This document shows, in pieces, positions 26,699 to 35,814 of a DNA stretch of 64,000 nt. The first letter of the stretch is position 1, and each line of letters opens with the position of its first letter. Below the pieces are notes generated by a model. The model did not search any database. It saw only the letters and a list, made by a program, of their open reading frames with translations, and had not been told where the DNA came from. A program made the translations under genes and the position numbers. This DNA comes from CAMCXT01 sp040403315 (GTDB taxonomy: Bacteria > Bacteroidota > Bacteroidia > M30B66): the NCBI GenBank assembly GCA_040403315.1, contig JBBAKX010000001.1:434001-498000 (forward strand), given 5' to 3'.

Positions 26699-27859
26699 AT
26701 GCGCTCAATGAAAAACTCCTTTAGTATCTTTCTCCTTATTGCTTTAACACTTTCTAGTAAAGCACAGGAAATAGTTAAAATAAAAGTAGCTGGAATCAGC
26801 GATCAGGTCGCGCAACAGCTCAGCGCTAATCAAGACAGGGTAAGCTGGTATAGCTCAGGAACTTCCAATGTAATAGCAACTAACCTAATTGTTAGCTTAA
26901 AAAATACCGATCAAAAGTCCTCAGATAAAGGCCGTTTTGGTTTAAAGGCTGATCCAGGGGCCGATGGGAAATATTTATTGAATGCCGATGTTGAGGTAAA
27001 ACTGAAAAAAGTAGACAAAACAAAACCCATTGCTTACGAAATCACACTCGAAACAATTCTTGGGAATGAAATCTTTGCCGTGGGAACCATCAATGCAGAT
27101 GCCTTAGATAAACCGATTTTGCTCGACAAATATATGTGGCGAGCAAGCAACGAAAAAATTGCACCAGAGAGCAAGCTTTGTATTGCCTTTACTGCCTATA
27201 TAGAAGATACTAATGAGCGTGCACTTTACTCAGAAACCGAAGGCGATTTGAAGTTCGATCGTTCAGCTTTTGAGCTTTATTTGAAGCAGGATGAAAATTC
27301 TGAATGGAGAAAATATACCGAGTCTTCTCAAGGTTCGTTGAACAATGGAAATGCATTGGCCATGACCTCGCCATTGCCAGATTGGATTAACACTTCCAAA
27401 CCACTTTCAGTTCGCTTTAGTGCCAAAACAGGCAAAGGCAATTTTGTTTGGGGAGAATACAAGGTGAATCCGAATGAGTACAGAAAGGAAGCCAGAGCAT
27501 CACACTACACCACAGTAGCCTTCGACCCTTCAACGGCAGTTAAAAAAGGAGCTGTAACGACAAACAGTGCACCTGCCACCAATTCAAGCCCAGTTGGTGC
27601 CGAGGCTTTGCCAGTAAAAAGAGGCAAAGAAGCTGCGGTAACTCCTGCTCAGTCTGTACCGAGCTACAAAGATGTGATCATTGAAGCCGACAAGCTCTTT
27701 ACTGAAGGTCAGTTTCAAGCAGCGAAAGGCAAATACACAAAAGCTTCGGAGCTAAGTCCAATGGAAGAGTATCCTAAGAAGCGAATCGAAGAATGCAACA
27801 GCAGACTTACATCAGTAAAATCGCTGAAAAGTGCTGGATTGAAAGACAAAATGAAGTAA
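26699..27859 (+). CDS. Secreted protein of unknown function with a C-terminal TPR-like segment
   Basis: A 386-residue protein with a Sec signal peptide (residues about 4-22, ending SSKAQ). The central part (about 25-265) is beta-rich and not recognised. A Ser/Thr/Ala-rich linker follows (about 270-315). The last 60 residues form a helical pair, VIIEADKLFTEGQFQAAKGKYTKASEL, that looks like one tetratricopeptide repeat. The second Met (residue 4) is an alternative start. No operon partner: the next gene, hutU, is convergent. No function can be given. Confidence 0.72.
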   Translation: MRSMKNSFSIFLLIALTLSSKAQEIVKIKVAGISDQVAQQLSANQDRVSWYSSGTSNVIATNLIVSLKNTDQKSSDKGRFGLKADPGADGKYLLNADVEVKLKKVDKTKPIAYEITLETILGNEIFAVGTINADALDKPILLDKYMWRASNEKIAPESKLCIAFTAYIEDTNERALYSETEGDLKFDRSAFELYLKQDENSEWRKYTESSQGSLNNGNALAMTSPLPDWINTSKPLSVRFSAKTGKGNFVWGEYKVNPNEYRKEARASHYTTVAFDPSTAVKKGAVTTNSAPATNSSPVGAEALPVKRGKEAAVTPAQSVPSYKDVIIEADKLFTEGQFQAAKGKYTKASELSPMEEYPKKRIEECNSRLTSVKSLKSAGLKDKMK

Positions 27860-27879
27860 ACGGATTGCGTTTCTGGATT

Positions 27880-29934
27880 TTAGATTTCGTCAAACAAACG
27901 ATCATCCACCAAATTCGGAACTGTAATCTTCAGCTTCGGCTCTTGCTCCATGGCGCGTTCAATGGCAATAATTGCTTCTTTGTTTCGCGCCCAGGCACGG
28001 CGAGCGATGCCGTTGTTTACGTCCCAATGCAACATCGATTTGATTCTTCGGTCGCTGTCGCTGCTACCATCGATTACCATTCCGAAACCTCCGTTGATTA
28101 CCTCTCCCCAACCAACACCACCACCATTGTGTAGTGAAATCCAAGTTGCGCCACGGAAGGCATCGCCTGCGAAATTCTGCACCGCCATATCGGCTGTGTA
28201 TCGGCTACCATCGTAAATGTTCGATGTTTCGCGGTAAGGCGAATCGGTTCCCGATACATCGTGGTGGTCTCGTCCCAAAACGATTGTACCTTTTAGTTCA
28301 CCATTTGCAATCGCCTGGTTAAATCGTGCAGCAATTTTCATCCGCCCTTGGGCATCAGCATAAAGAATGCGTGCTTGAGAACCTACAACGAGCTGGTTTT
28401 CTTTGGCGTGTAAAATCCAAGTGAGGTTGTCTTGAATTTGACCACGAATATCGTCGGGTGCATCAACCAAAAGTTCTCTTAAGACTTCTGCCGCCAAACG
28501 GTCTGTCGTATCTAAATCAGCTGGATCGCCCGAACAGCAAACCCAACGGAAAGGCCCGAATCCGTAGTCGAAACACAATGGTCCAAGAATGTCTTGCACG
28601 TAGGATGGGTAACGGAATTCCATTTCTGCACCTCCGCTGTGTTTCACAACATCAGCACCCGAGCGCGATGCTTCAAGCAAAAATGCGTTTCCATAATCGA
28701 AGAAGTACATTCCCGAATCAGACAGGCTATTTACTGCTGCTGAATGGCGTTTCAAGCTCTTGTAAACCTCTTCGTGAAAGCGTTCTGGCTCATCGGCCAT
28801 CATGGTGTTCGATTCTTCCAAGGTAAATCCCGCAGGATAATATCCTCCCGCAAACGGATTGTGCAAGGATGTTTGATCAGAACCGATATCGACTTTTATT
28901 CCGCGGCGAACCAATGCTTCCCACAAGTCGATGATATTTCCTTCATAGGCAAGCGATAGGGTATTTCCAGTTTTACGCGCTTCTTCGGCGCGGTCGATGA
29001 TGGTGTCTAAATCGATATGCACTTCATCCACCCAACCTTGTGCATGGCGCTTCCTTGAAGCAGCAGGATTAATTTCGGCAGTAATACTCACGATTCCAGC
29101 AACTTTAGCCGCCTTCGGCTGAGCGCCACTCATTCCGCCCAATCCGGCTGTAACGAACAACATTCCACGGAAGTCATCTTTCCCCGGAGGGATACCACGC
29201 TTGCGCAAACACATCCGTGCAGCATTCATTACTGTGATGGTGGTTCCGTGCACGATTCCTTGCGGACCAATGTACATGTACGATCCGGCAGTCATTTGTC
29301 CGTACTGCGTTACGCCCATGGCATTGAAGCGCTCCCAGTCGTCGGGTTTCGAGTAGTTTGGAATCATCATTCCGTTGGTAACAACCACGCGTGGCGCATC
29401 GGGATGAGAAGGGAAAAGTCCCATCGGATGGCCTGAATACATCACCAAAGTTTGGTCGTCGGTCATTTCGCTGAGATATTGCATCACCAAGCGGTACTGC
29501 GCCCAATTTTGGAACACTGCACCGTTTCCACCGTAGGTGATAAGCTCATGCGGATGTTGTGCAACGGCAGGATCGAGGTTGTTTTGGATCATCAACATGA
29601 TTGCCGCTGCTTGTTTCGACTTGGCGGGATATTGATCCACCGGTCGAGCATACATCGCGTAATCTGGACGCAAACGGTGCATATAAATGCGGCCGTATTC
29701 TTTCAATTCTTGCTGAAATTCCTTCACCAGCAAGCTGTGATGGCGAGGGTGGAAGTAACGAAGTGCATTGCGAAGTGCTAGTTGCTTTTCGGCCTTGTTG
29801 AGGATGTCTTTTCTTCGTGGCGCGTGGCTCACAGAAGAATCTAATGGCTTAAGCGGAGGAAGTTCGTCGGAAATTCCTGTTCGAATATCTTGTTGAAACA
29901 ATTCCAGATCGTTCATGGTGAGGCTATTGCTCAT
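27880..29934 (-). CDS. hutU: Urocanate hydratase, long Bacteroidota form
   Basis: NAD-dependent enzyme of histidine breakdown that turns urocanate into imidazolone propionate. The 684-residue protein shows ELITYGGNGAVFQNW, MYSGHPMGLFPSH, TAGSYMYIGPQGIVHGT, TAGLGGMSGAQPKAA (NAD-binding) and GSDQTSLHNP, plus a C-terminal WVCCSGDP with the active-site Cys. It is longer than the approximately 550-residue proteobacterial enzyme, as is normal in this phylum. The start overlaps the stop of the small upstream gene by 4 nt. No hutH, hutI or hutG is in the window. A 47-codon fragment of a second hutU lies at 53275-53418. Confidence 0.95.
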   Translation of the reverse strand: MSNSLTMNDLELFQQDIRTGISDELPPLKPLDSSVSHAPRRKDILNKAEKQLALRNALRYFHPRHHSLLVKEFQQELKEYGRIYMHRLRPDYAMYARPVDQYPAKSKQAAAIMLMIQNNLDPAVAQHPHELITYGGNGAVFQNWAQYRLVMQYLSEMTDDQTLVMYSGHPMGLFPSHPDAPRVVVTNGMMIPNYSKPDDWERFNAMGVTQYGQMTAGSYMYIGPQGIVHGTTITVMNAARMCLRKRGIPPGKDDFRGMLFVTAGLGGMSGAQPKAAKVAGIVSITAEINPAASRKRHAQGWVDEVHIDLDTIIDRAEEARKTGNTLSLAYEGNIIDLWEALVRRGIKVDIGSDQTSLHNPFAGGYYPAGFTLEESNTMMADEPERFHEEVYKSLKRHSAAVNSLSDSGMYFFDYGNAFLLEASRSGADVVKHSGGAEMEFRYPSYVQDILGPLCFDYGFGPFRWVCCSGDPADLDTTDRLAAEVLRELLVDAPDDIRGQIQDNLTWILHAKENQLVVGSQARILYADAQGRMKIAARFNQAIANGELKGTIVLGRDHHDVSGTDSPYRETSNIYDGSRYTADMAVQNFAGDAFRGATWISLHNGGGVGWGEVINGGFGMVIDGSSDSDRRIKSMLHWDVNNGIARRAWARNKEAIIAIERAMEQEPKLKITVPNLVDDRLFDEI

Positions 29935-30119
29935 GGTGATTTTTTGTCAAATTTTCCCGTTCGGATGTTATAACCGTACGGACAATGGCGGCATCCGTTT
30001 TTGCAACAGTAGCCTCTTCGGAGCAGGTATTTCTCGGTGAAAACAACATATCCTTCAGGTGTGAAGTAATATTCGTCTTTGTCGAGTTTTGATAGCCTTG
30101 AATTGCCTTCCTGTTCCAT
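29931..30119 (-). CDS. Small Cys-rich protein (DUF5522-like) coupled to hutU
   Basis: A 62-residue protein with the motif YCCKNGCRHCPYGY at residues 37-50, matching small conserved Bacteroidota proteins of the DUF5522 type. Four Cys in CCxxxCxxC spacing could bind a metal, which is inference. The N-terminal half is polar with a YFTPEGYVVFTEKYLLRRGYC core. Its stop overlaps the hutU ATG by 4 nt (ATGA), so the two are coupled and transcribed together. No function is known for the family. Confidence 0.8.
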   Translation of the reverse strand: MEQEGNSRLSKLDKDEYYFTPEGYVVFTEKYLLRRGYCCKNGCRHCPYGYNIRTGKFDKKSP

Positions 30120-30188
30120 TTAGTCTGCTAAATTCGGAAATTCTGTGATATGGAAGAACAGCCATCACCGAAGCTTGTTCAGCTACAT

Positions 30189-30196
30189 TACATTTG
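30189..30196 (+). promoter_or_regulatory. Minus-7 box 4 nt before the PLP-enzyme start
   Basis: TACATTTG, an exact TAnnTTTG, then four bases (CCGC) and the ATG at 30201. The box lies inside the longer in-frame extension from 30150 and so decides the start. Confidence 0.6.
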
Positions 30197-30200
30197 CCGC

Positions 30201-31070
30201 ATGAAATTACCAGAATACCGAGATCAAATAATCGATTTAAAAGCTTGGGACATCGATCAATACGAGCTTTCTGTTAGAGTGTACCAATCTGAAAACGAGG
30301 AGATTTCGGGGAATAAGCCATTCAAATTAAAGTATTGGATTGCTGAAAGGAAGCCCGATCAAAAGGTTTTATCTTTTGGAGGAGCGTATTCGAATCATTT
30401 GTTGGCATTGTCGGCGGTTGGTAAACAAGAAGGGTTTCGTACCATTGGAATCATTCGTGGTGAAGAACCAGCGGTAAAAAGTTTGTGGCTAACCACCATG
30501 GAAGCAAATGGCATGGAACTTCAATTTGTTTCACGAACCGATTATCGCCACAAGCAGGAAGAAGATTTCTTGGAAAATTTAAGTAAGCAGTTTCCTGACG
30601 CACTTGTTGTTCCAGATGGTGGTTCGGGTCAATTTGGATTTGATGGAGCTAAGGAAATGATTTCGGAAAAGGAGCCGTATGAGTTAATCGTGTTGCCCGG
30701 AGGAACAGGAACCACAGCAGCTGCTATTGCTTCTAAAGTAGTTGATCCATTTACCAAAGTGAAGTGTTTTCAAGTGCTGAAAGGAAAAAATCTTCTGTGG
30801 AATGAAATTGCAAGAAGACTCAACCTCACGCAAGAGCAACTGCCTAATTTATGGATTGAGGAAGATTACCATTTTGGTGGTTATGGCAGGTTGGCAAGAG
30901 AGCCTGAAACATTCAAGAAGGAATTCGAAAAGCGCACAAACATTGAGCTCGACAACATTTACGGAGCCAAAGCAATGACTGGTTTGTTTACCTTGATGCG
31001 AAAAAATGAAATCTCCAAGGGCGCTAAAATTCTGTATTTGCATACAGGCGGTTTGGGGCCTAAAAATTAA
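30201..31070 (+). CDS. PLP-dependent enzyme, ACC deaminase / D-cysteine desulfhydrase family
   Basis: A 289-residue fold-type II PLP enzyme. The cofactor Lys lies in SGNKPFKLKYW near residue 42, and SFGGAYSNHLLALS contains the Ser-Asn pair that binds the substrate carboxylate. The glycine-rich phosphate loop is LPGGTGTTAAAI, and LHTGG near the C-terminus is typical of ACC deaminase/D-cysteine desulfhydrase-like proteins. True ACC deaminase activity cannot be claimed. The ATG at 30201 is chosen because a TAnnTTTG box lies 4 nt before it. It is divergent from the hutU operon and convergent with the patatin gene (4-nt overlap). Confidence 0.86.
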   Translation: MKLPEYRDQIIDLKAWDIDQYELSVRVYQSENEEISGNKPFKLKYWIAERKPDQKVLSFGGAYSNHLLALSAVGKQEGFRTIGIIRGEEPAVKSLWLTTMEANGMELQFVSRTDYRHKQEEDFLENLSKQFPDALVVPDGGSGQFGFDGAKEMISEKEPYELIVLPGGTGTTAAAIASKVVDPFTKVKCFQVLKGKNLLWNEIARRLNLTQEQLPNLWIEEDYHFGGYGRLAREPETFKKEFEKRTNIELDNIYGAKAMTGLFTLMRKNEISKGAKILYLHTGGLGPKN

Positions 31071-33349
31071 TCCAGTGCCCGCTTATTGAAAAGCAAGAAA
31101 CCTGCAGTAAAAATAACTGAGATTGGTTCTGTTTCTTGGTCGAAGTAGTTCACGCTGAGCGCTAATGGAGCCACCGGAGTGTGAAAAACCAAAACGGCAG
31201 AAGCCATGAAATACCGCTTCGCTAATTTTTCACCGTATTTAGGCAGGAAATTCTCTGATAGAATTTCACGGTGTGGCTGAAAGATAAAGCCTTCGAGACG
31301 GAGGTCTAACCTTGAATGGAGCGAGAAAATAGTTCGCACGCCACCTGCTGCGTAATTGTGCGTGCGAAACACTTGCATAAACCGCGTTTGACTTTCAGGA
31401 ACGGGATTAAAAACGGCGGCTTCGATGAGAGAAGCGTTGTAATTATTGAAAAACGGTTGGTTCGAAACCACAATTTGAGCAAACAAGCCCGGCCTAACAA
31501 TTCCTCTTTTATTGAAATAAGATTCATAGGTCAGTTTCGCCCTAAAAAAATCGTGCCTTTGCCTGTATACATCCTTTTTAGTTGAGGTTGATCCTGGCGT
31601 ATTTACTTCAACTCCATCCACATACCGAATGGTAAATTTGAGCATTGATCCTGTGGATGCATAAAACTTTCGGTTGAGTGAATTTCGTTCAAATTGGATC
31701 CATCCAGAACCGTGGTTAAATTCGGTTCGGTCGGCAGTGTCGGCCTTGGTAAAAGATTCAACTTGGTAATAATCATCAAACATCCTCACACCTGAACCTC
31801 CGATGCGCAACCGGCCTTTGTTGCCCATCGGAATGGCCAAGTTTACCGAGATTGCTCTTTCGTATTGTATGAGGTAGGAAGGCTTAATGTCTTCGAAAAA
31901 TGTACTTGCGCTGTTGAAGTAGTTATAGTTGTTTAATGTGAAGTCGGATTCGAGAATAAAAGGAAGCCTGAAAGGAAAATCGAAGGAGGCTTTTACTTGT
32001 GTTGATCCGTAGAATTTCCCGAAGTAGGCATTCCCATCTACGGTTAAACCAATTCGGTTGATGCGTTTGTATCGAAGTGCAATAAATCCGGTGTTGATTG
32101 GCCGAGAAGAGAAAACCCCACCAAATTGCGCAAACAAATCTTTGTCGAGTTTCATTTTTAACTTCAACCTAAAACCCTGCAATGTGCTATCATATCGAGC
32201 AACTGGATAAATCTTTTTAATCCGGTCGTCGAGTGCTAATCGAAAATAAACAGGACGAAGTTCTTCTGATATAATGGGGTATTTTTTGGAGCCAAGCACA
32301 CCTTTTATGTAGGCCGACTGGTTTTTTGAGAGTCCTTCGATAGCCAGGTCTTTAAAAATGAGGGGCTTAAATTTCGACTTGAATTTCAATCTTTTGTTGT
32401 TCAATGCTAAAGAGTCTTCGCGGCGATTAATCATTATTTTGATTTCATCCATGCGCAGCATTGTAGAATTGAATCCTCCTAAAACCATAGCTTTCGACTG
32501 TGAAAAATCAAGAATGCTCACTTTGGGAATCTTGGGCCTAACGATGAGCATACTTTGGGTTTCACAAACTTCAGTGTAGGAAGTTCTTTCCATAAGCATG
32601 TTCTTGATTTGACCAAGAATATCATCTTCATTTGGTGGCGACATTTCAACGGCGACGGTACTTCCGATGATAACATCAGGTAGAAAATCTTGGTACATCA
32701 CATCCGCAGGAAAATTGTTGTACAAACCACCATCAAAAAGCAACTTGTCGTCGACTACGATTGGTTTGTAGAAAAACGGATAGGTAGAAGAGGCACGCAT
32801 GGCTTGTCCGATTTCACCATTTCGGAAAACCACTTCAGCCTTGTTGTGAATGTCGGCGGCTACAGCACGATATGGCACGAGTAACGAGTCGAAATTGTAT
32901 CCCGCAGCTTGACTCACAGCGGAAGTGCTTTCAAGAAAAGCAAAATCCATCGTAATAGGTGAGATGATGCTGGTTGGAAGGCTTGTGTGGATGGTTGAGT
33001 CGACACGAAACTTTAAACCAACCCAGCTGCTGTTGGGATCTCGTTCGCGGAAGTAATAGATGTATTTATCGTCGGTTTTACCGAACACCATCTTATCAAA
33101 TGCCTCAGATAGAATGATTTTTTCGATTTCATCGGGTGTATAGCCCATCGCATACATCCCACCCACGAGTGCACCCATGGAAGTTCCAGCGATATAGTCG
33201 ATTGGTATATGGTTTTCCTCCAACGCTTTGAGCACACCTACATGTGCCACACCGCTTGATCCGCCTCCACTAAGCACAACACCAACACGTTGAGCTTGCA
33301 TGGGCACAAATGAAAAGAATATGCTTAGGCAGAAGATAATTCTAAACAT
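31067..33349 (-). CDS. Patatin-like phospholipase with C-terminal outer-membrane barrel (PlpD/Omp85 type)
   Basis: A 760-residue protein with a signal peptide ending PMQAQ. Residues about 22-220 are a patatin domain: oxyanion loop SGGGSSGVAHVG, nucleophile Ser in GTSMGAL, and Asp in the DGGLYNNFP motif, giving the Ser-Asp dyad. A POTRA-like linker follows (about 330-420), then a 16-strand-type barrel of the Omp85/surface-antigen kind to the C-terminus, ending in alternating hydrophobic strands. This is the type Vd/PlpD layout, where the barrel holds the lipase at or outside the outer membrane. An exact TAGGTTTG box is 25 nt upstream. Confidence 0.92.
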   Translation of the reverse strand: MFRIIFCLSIFFSFVPMQAQRVGVVLSGGGSSGVAHVGVLKALEENHIPIDYIAGTSMGALVGGMYAMGYTPDEIEKIILSEAFDKMVFGKTDDKYIYYFRERDPNSSWVGLKFRVDSTIHTSLPTSIISPITMDFAFLESTSAVSQAAGYNFDSLLVPYRAVAADIHNKAEVVFRNGEIGQAMRASSTYPFFYKPIVVDDKLLFDGGLYNNFPADVMYQDFLPDVIIGSTVAVEMSPPNEDDILGQIKNMLMERTSYTEVCETQSMLIVRPKIPKVSILDFSQSKAMVLGGFNSTMLRMDEIKIMINRREDSLALNNKRLKFKSKFKPLIFKDLAIEGLSKNQSAYIKGVLGSKKYPIISEELRPVYFRLALDDRIKKIYPVARYDSTLQGFRLKLKMKLDKDLFAQFGGVFSSRPINTGFIALRYKRINRIGLTVDGNAYFGKFYGSTQVKASFDFPFRLPFILESDFTLNNYNYFNSASTFFEDIKPSYLIQYERAISVNLAIPMGNKGRLRIGGSGVRMFDDYYQVESFTKADTADRTEFNHGSGWIQFERNSLNRKFYASTGSMLKFTIRYVDGVEVNTPGSTSTKKDVYRQRHDFFRAKLTYESYFNKRGIVRPGLFAQIVVSNQPFFNNYNASLIEAAVFNPVPESQTRFMQVFRTHNYAAGGVRTIFSLHSRLDLRLEGFIFQPHREILSENFLPKYGEKLAKRYFMASAVLVFHTPVAPLALSVNYFDQETEPISVIFTAGFLLFNKRALD

Positions 33350-33374
33350 AAATAAGATAAACGCTAGAGTTACT

Positions 33375-33382
33375 CAAACCTA
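33375..33382 (-). promoter_or_regulatory. Minus-7 box of the patatin gene
   Basis: TAGGTTTG on the minus strand, an exact TAnnTTTG, 25 nt before the ATG at 33349. Confidence 0.45.
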
Positions 33383-33447
33383 CGTTTTTTCGAGTGCTTG
33401 AATGGTACAAATTGCTTAAAATTTCTGACGAACGGCATTTTTAACAT

Positions 33448-34242
33448 TTAGGCGATCTCCAAAAGTAACTCTTGGAAATAACGAGCAGCAGGAATTAATC
33501 TTGAGCCATACCAAGAAAAAGATTCGCCATCCACCAAAACTACTTTTGCATTGGGGAATTGCGCTTGAATTTCGACTTGGTGCTTTGCTGAGAAAGGAAA
33601 AGGCTCCGACGATAACAAGATAACATCAGGTTGCATGGCTCTGATTTGCTCCTCTGAAACTTCTGGGTAACGGGTTGAACTGTTTGCTATGCAATTTTTA
33701 AATCCACTTCTGCTCATCATGTCGTGGATGAAGGTGTCGGCGCTCACACTCATGTATGGCTCTTGCCAAATTAAGTACAAGGCGCTTTTGGGCGGACAAG
33801 TGGGCTTTAGAATGCCAAATTGAGCGGTGATTTCTGCAATAATTTTTTCTGCTTCATCGGAGCAGTTGCAGATTTCACCTATCGATCGAATCATTTCAAT
33901 GGCCTGTTGGAAATGCTGTATGTCGGAAATCCACACAGGAAATTCTTGCGCCAAAAGTTCAATTTCAGCCTGCGTATTTTCCTCTTTGTTGGCAATGATC
34001 AAATCGGGTTTCAGTTCCCTGATTCTATCCAAATGAAGCGTCTTCGTTCCTCCAACTCGGATCTTGTTTTTGAACCAATCGTTGGGGTGAATGCAGAATT
34101 TGGTAATTGCTATCACCCGTTCGTGAAGACCAAGATCGAAAAGCAATTCGGTTTGAGAAGGCACAACCGAAACGATTCGTTGAGGTGGAAATTGGACTTC
34201 CACCTTTCGGTTCATTTGATCGGTGAAGACCTTCGTGGCCAT
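33448..34242 (-). CDS. Helical-backbone metal-receptor-like protein (BtuF/Peripla_BP_2) without signal peptide
   Basis: A 264-residue protein of the Peripla_BP_2 fold, the family of BtuF and siderophore-binding proteins. It shows RIVSVVPSQTELLFDLG at the start of the first lobe, VGGTKTLHLDRIRELKPDLIIA, and PDVILLSSEPFPFS in the second lobe. It has no signal peptide or lipobox; the protein begins MATKVFTDQM and the fold starts at once, so it is probably cytosolic or unconventional. No ABC permease or ATPase is adjacent. It shares one base with the cystathionine beta-synthase stop (TAATG), so it is coupled to sulfur amino acid metabolism. Its ligand is unknown. Confidence 0.85.
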   Translation of the reverse strand: MATKVFTDQMNRKVEVQFPPQRIVSVVPSQTELLFDLGLHERVIAITKFCIHPNDWFKNKIRVGGTKTLHLDRIRELKPDLIIANKEENTQAEIELLAQEFPVWISDIQHFQQAIEMIRSIGEICNCSDEAEKIIAEITAQFGILKPTCPPKSALYLIWQEPYMSVSADTFIHDMMSRSGFKNCIANSSTRYPEVSEEQIRAMQPDVILLSSEPFPFSAKHQVEIQAQFPNAKVVLVDGESFSWYGSRLIPAARYFQELLLEIA

Positions 34243-35600
34243 TAGCCTAAGGCTTCGATGATGTCGTATTTGGTGATGATGTGCACCTTTCCGAGCATAT
34301 CGCGAACCATCACAGCATCGTTTTCACGGTTGATTTGCTTCGAGATATCTTCCAACTTGGCGTTTGCAGGTACGAAAGGATAAGGCTTCTGCATCAGTTG
34401 TTCAACTGGCACATGACGAAGTTCTGGGTTTTCGCACAAGTTCGCATACAAATGGCTATCGCTTAATGAGCCAACGATTTCAGCACCGCGCACCACTGGA
34501 ATTTGAGAGATGTCGAATTTGCGCATGCGGCTGAAAGCTTCCTGTACGGGTTCAGCTGCATCGATTGTTACCAAACTCAAGTGTTTGTGGCGTTCGATTA
34601 GATCGATGGCTCTTGGCGATTTCTCTTCGAGGAAACCACGATCGCGCATCCAATCATCGTTGAACATCTTGCCTAAGTAACGTGTGCCGTGGTCGTGGAA
34701 AATCACAACAACTACATCACCTTCTTTGAAACGATCTTTCATTTGCATCAATCCAGCCATGGCCGAACCGGCAGAGTTTCCAGCGAAAATCCCTTCTTCA
34801 CGAGGAATTCTGCGAGTCATCACAGCAGCATCTTTATCGGTCACCTTTTCGAAATGGTCGATAATATTGAAGTCAACGTTTTGAGGCAAAAAATCTTCAC
34901 CTATCCCTTCGGTGATGTATGGATAGATTTCGTTCTTATCGAAGATTCCAGTTTCCTTGTATTTCTTGAAAACCGATCCGTATGTATCGATCCCGAGTAT
35001 TTGAATATTTGGGTTCTTTTCTTTGAGATATCTCCCGGTACCACAGATAGTTCCACCGGTTCCAACACCAACAACTAAGTGGGTGATTTTTCCATCAGTT
35101 TGCTCCCAAATCTCAGGGCCAGTTTGTTCGTAGTGCGCTGTAGAATTGCTCAGATTATCGTATTGATTCGGCTTCCATGAGTTTGGTACTTCAGCAATCA
35201 GACGACTAGAAACTGAGTAGTATGAACTTGGATCTTCAGGCTCTACGTTGGTTGGACAAACAATTACTTCCGCTCCAAAGGCGCGTAAAGCATCCACTTT
35301 TTCTTTGGATTGTTTATCGGTTGTAGTGAAGATACACTTGTATCCTTTGATAACAGAGGCAATGGCGAGACCCATTCCTGTATTACCACTGGTACCTTCG
35401 ATGATTGTTCCGCCTGGTTTGAGGCGGCCATCTTTTTCGGCATCCTCGATCATTTTCAGCGCCATCCGGTCTTTGATTGAATTACCAGGATTGGTGGTTT
35501 CGACCTTTGCCAGAACGGTTGCAGCAATATCGCGGGTGATTTTGTTGATTTTCACCAACGGTGTATTGCCGATTGTTTCGAGGATGTTGTTGTGATACAT
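34242..35600 (-). CDS. cbs: Cystathionine beta-synthase with two CBS domains
   Basis: PLP enzyme that joins serine (or O-acetylserine) and homocysteine or sulfide. Residues about 1-320 are the fold-type II catalytic core: IGNTPLVKI, NPGNSIKDR with the PLP Lys near residue 44, EGTSGNTGMGLA, GVGTGGTICGTGRYL, and GIFAGNSAGSAM. Residues about 335-452 are two CBS domains (SRMRKFDISQIPVV, ENDAVMVRDMLGKVHIITKYDI), as in eukaryotic and many Bacteroidota enzymes. It may act as CBS or cysteine synthase. An exact TAACTTTG box lies 4 nt before the ATG. It is coupled to the receptor-like gene downstream. Confidence 0.93.
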   Translation of the reverse strand: MYHNNILETIGNTPLVKINKITRDIAATVLAKVETTNPGNSIKDRMALKMIEDAEKDGRLKPGGTIIEGTSGNTGMGLAIASVIKGYKCIFTTTDKQSKEKVDALRAFGAEVIVCPTNVEPEDPSSYYSVSSRLIAEVPNSWKPNQYDNLSNSTAHYEQTGPEIWEQTDGKITHLVVGVGTGGTICGTGRYLKEKNPNIQILGIDTYGSVFKKYKETGIFDKNEIYPYITEGIGEDFLPQNVDFNIIDHFEKVTDKDAAVMTRRIPREEGIFAGNSAGSAMAGLMQMKDRFKEGDVVVVIFHDHGTRYLGKMFNDDWMRDRGFLEEKSPRAIDLIERHKHLSLVTIDAAEPVQEAFSRMRKFDISQIPVVRGAEIVGSLSDSHLYANLCENPELRHVPVEQLMQKPYPFVPANAKLEDISKQINRENDAVMVRDMLGKVHIITKYDIIEALG

Positions 35601-35604
35601 GCCG

Positions 35605-35612
35605 CAAAGTTA
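35605..35612 (-). promoter_or_regulatory. Minus-7 box 4 nt before the cbs start
   Basis: TAACTTTG on the minus strand, an exact TAnnTTTG, then CGGC and the ATG at 35600. This leaves essentially no leader. Confidence 0.6.
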
Positions 35613-35814
35613 GAAAAATGGCATCTGGAAATCAGGTGTAATGATGAATTTTACATTAAAATATGTAGTTCTTTTTCATGAGATGGAAGAATAGAACTTA
35701 CTTGAAAAAGAGCCCAAATGTGAAGAAGCTTTTTCAAAACAATAATCTTCTCGCGTATCAGTTAATGGCTGTTTTAGAGCCCTTTCAATTAACTTGCGCC
35801 TCAATACGATTCAA

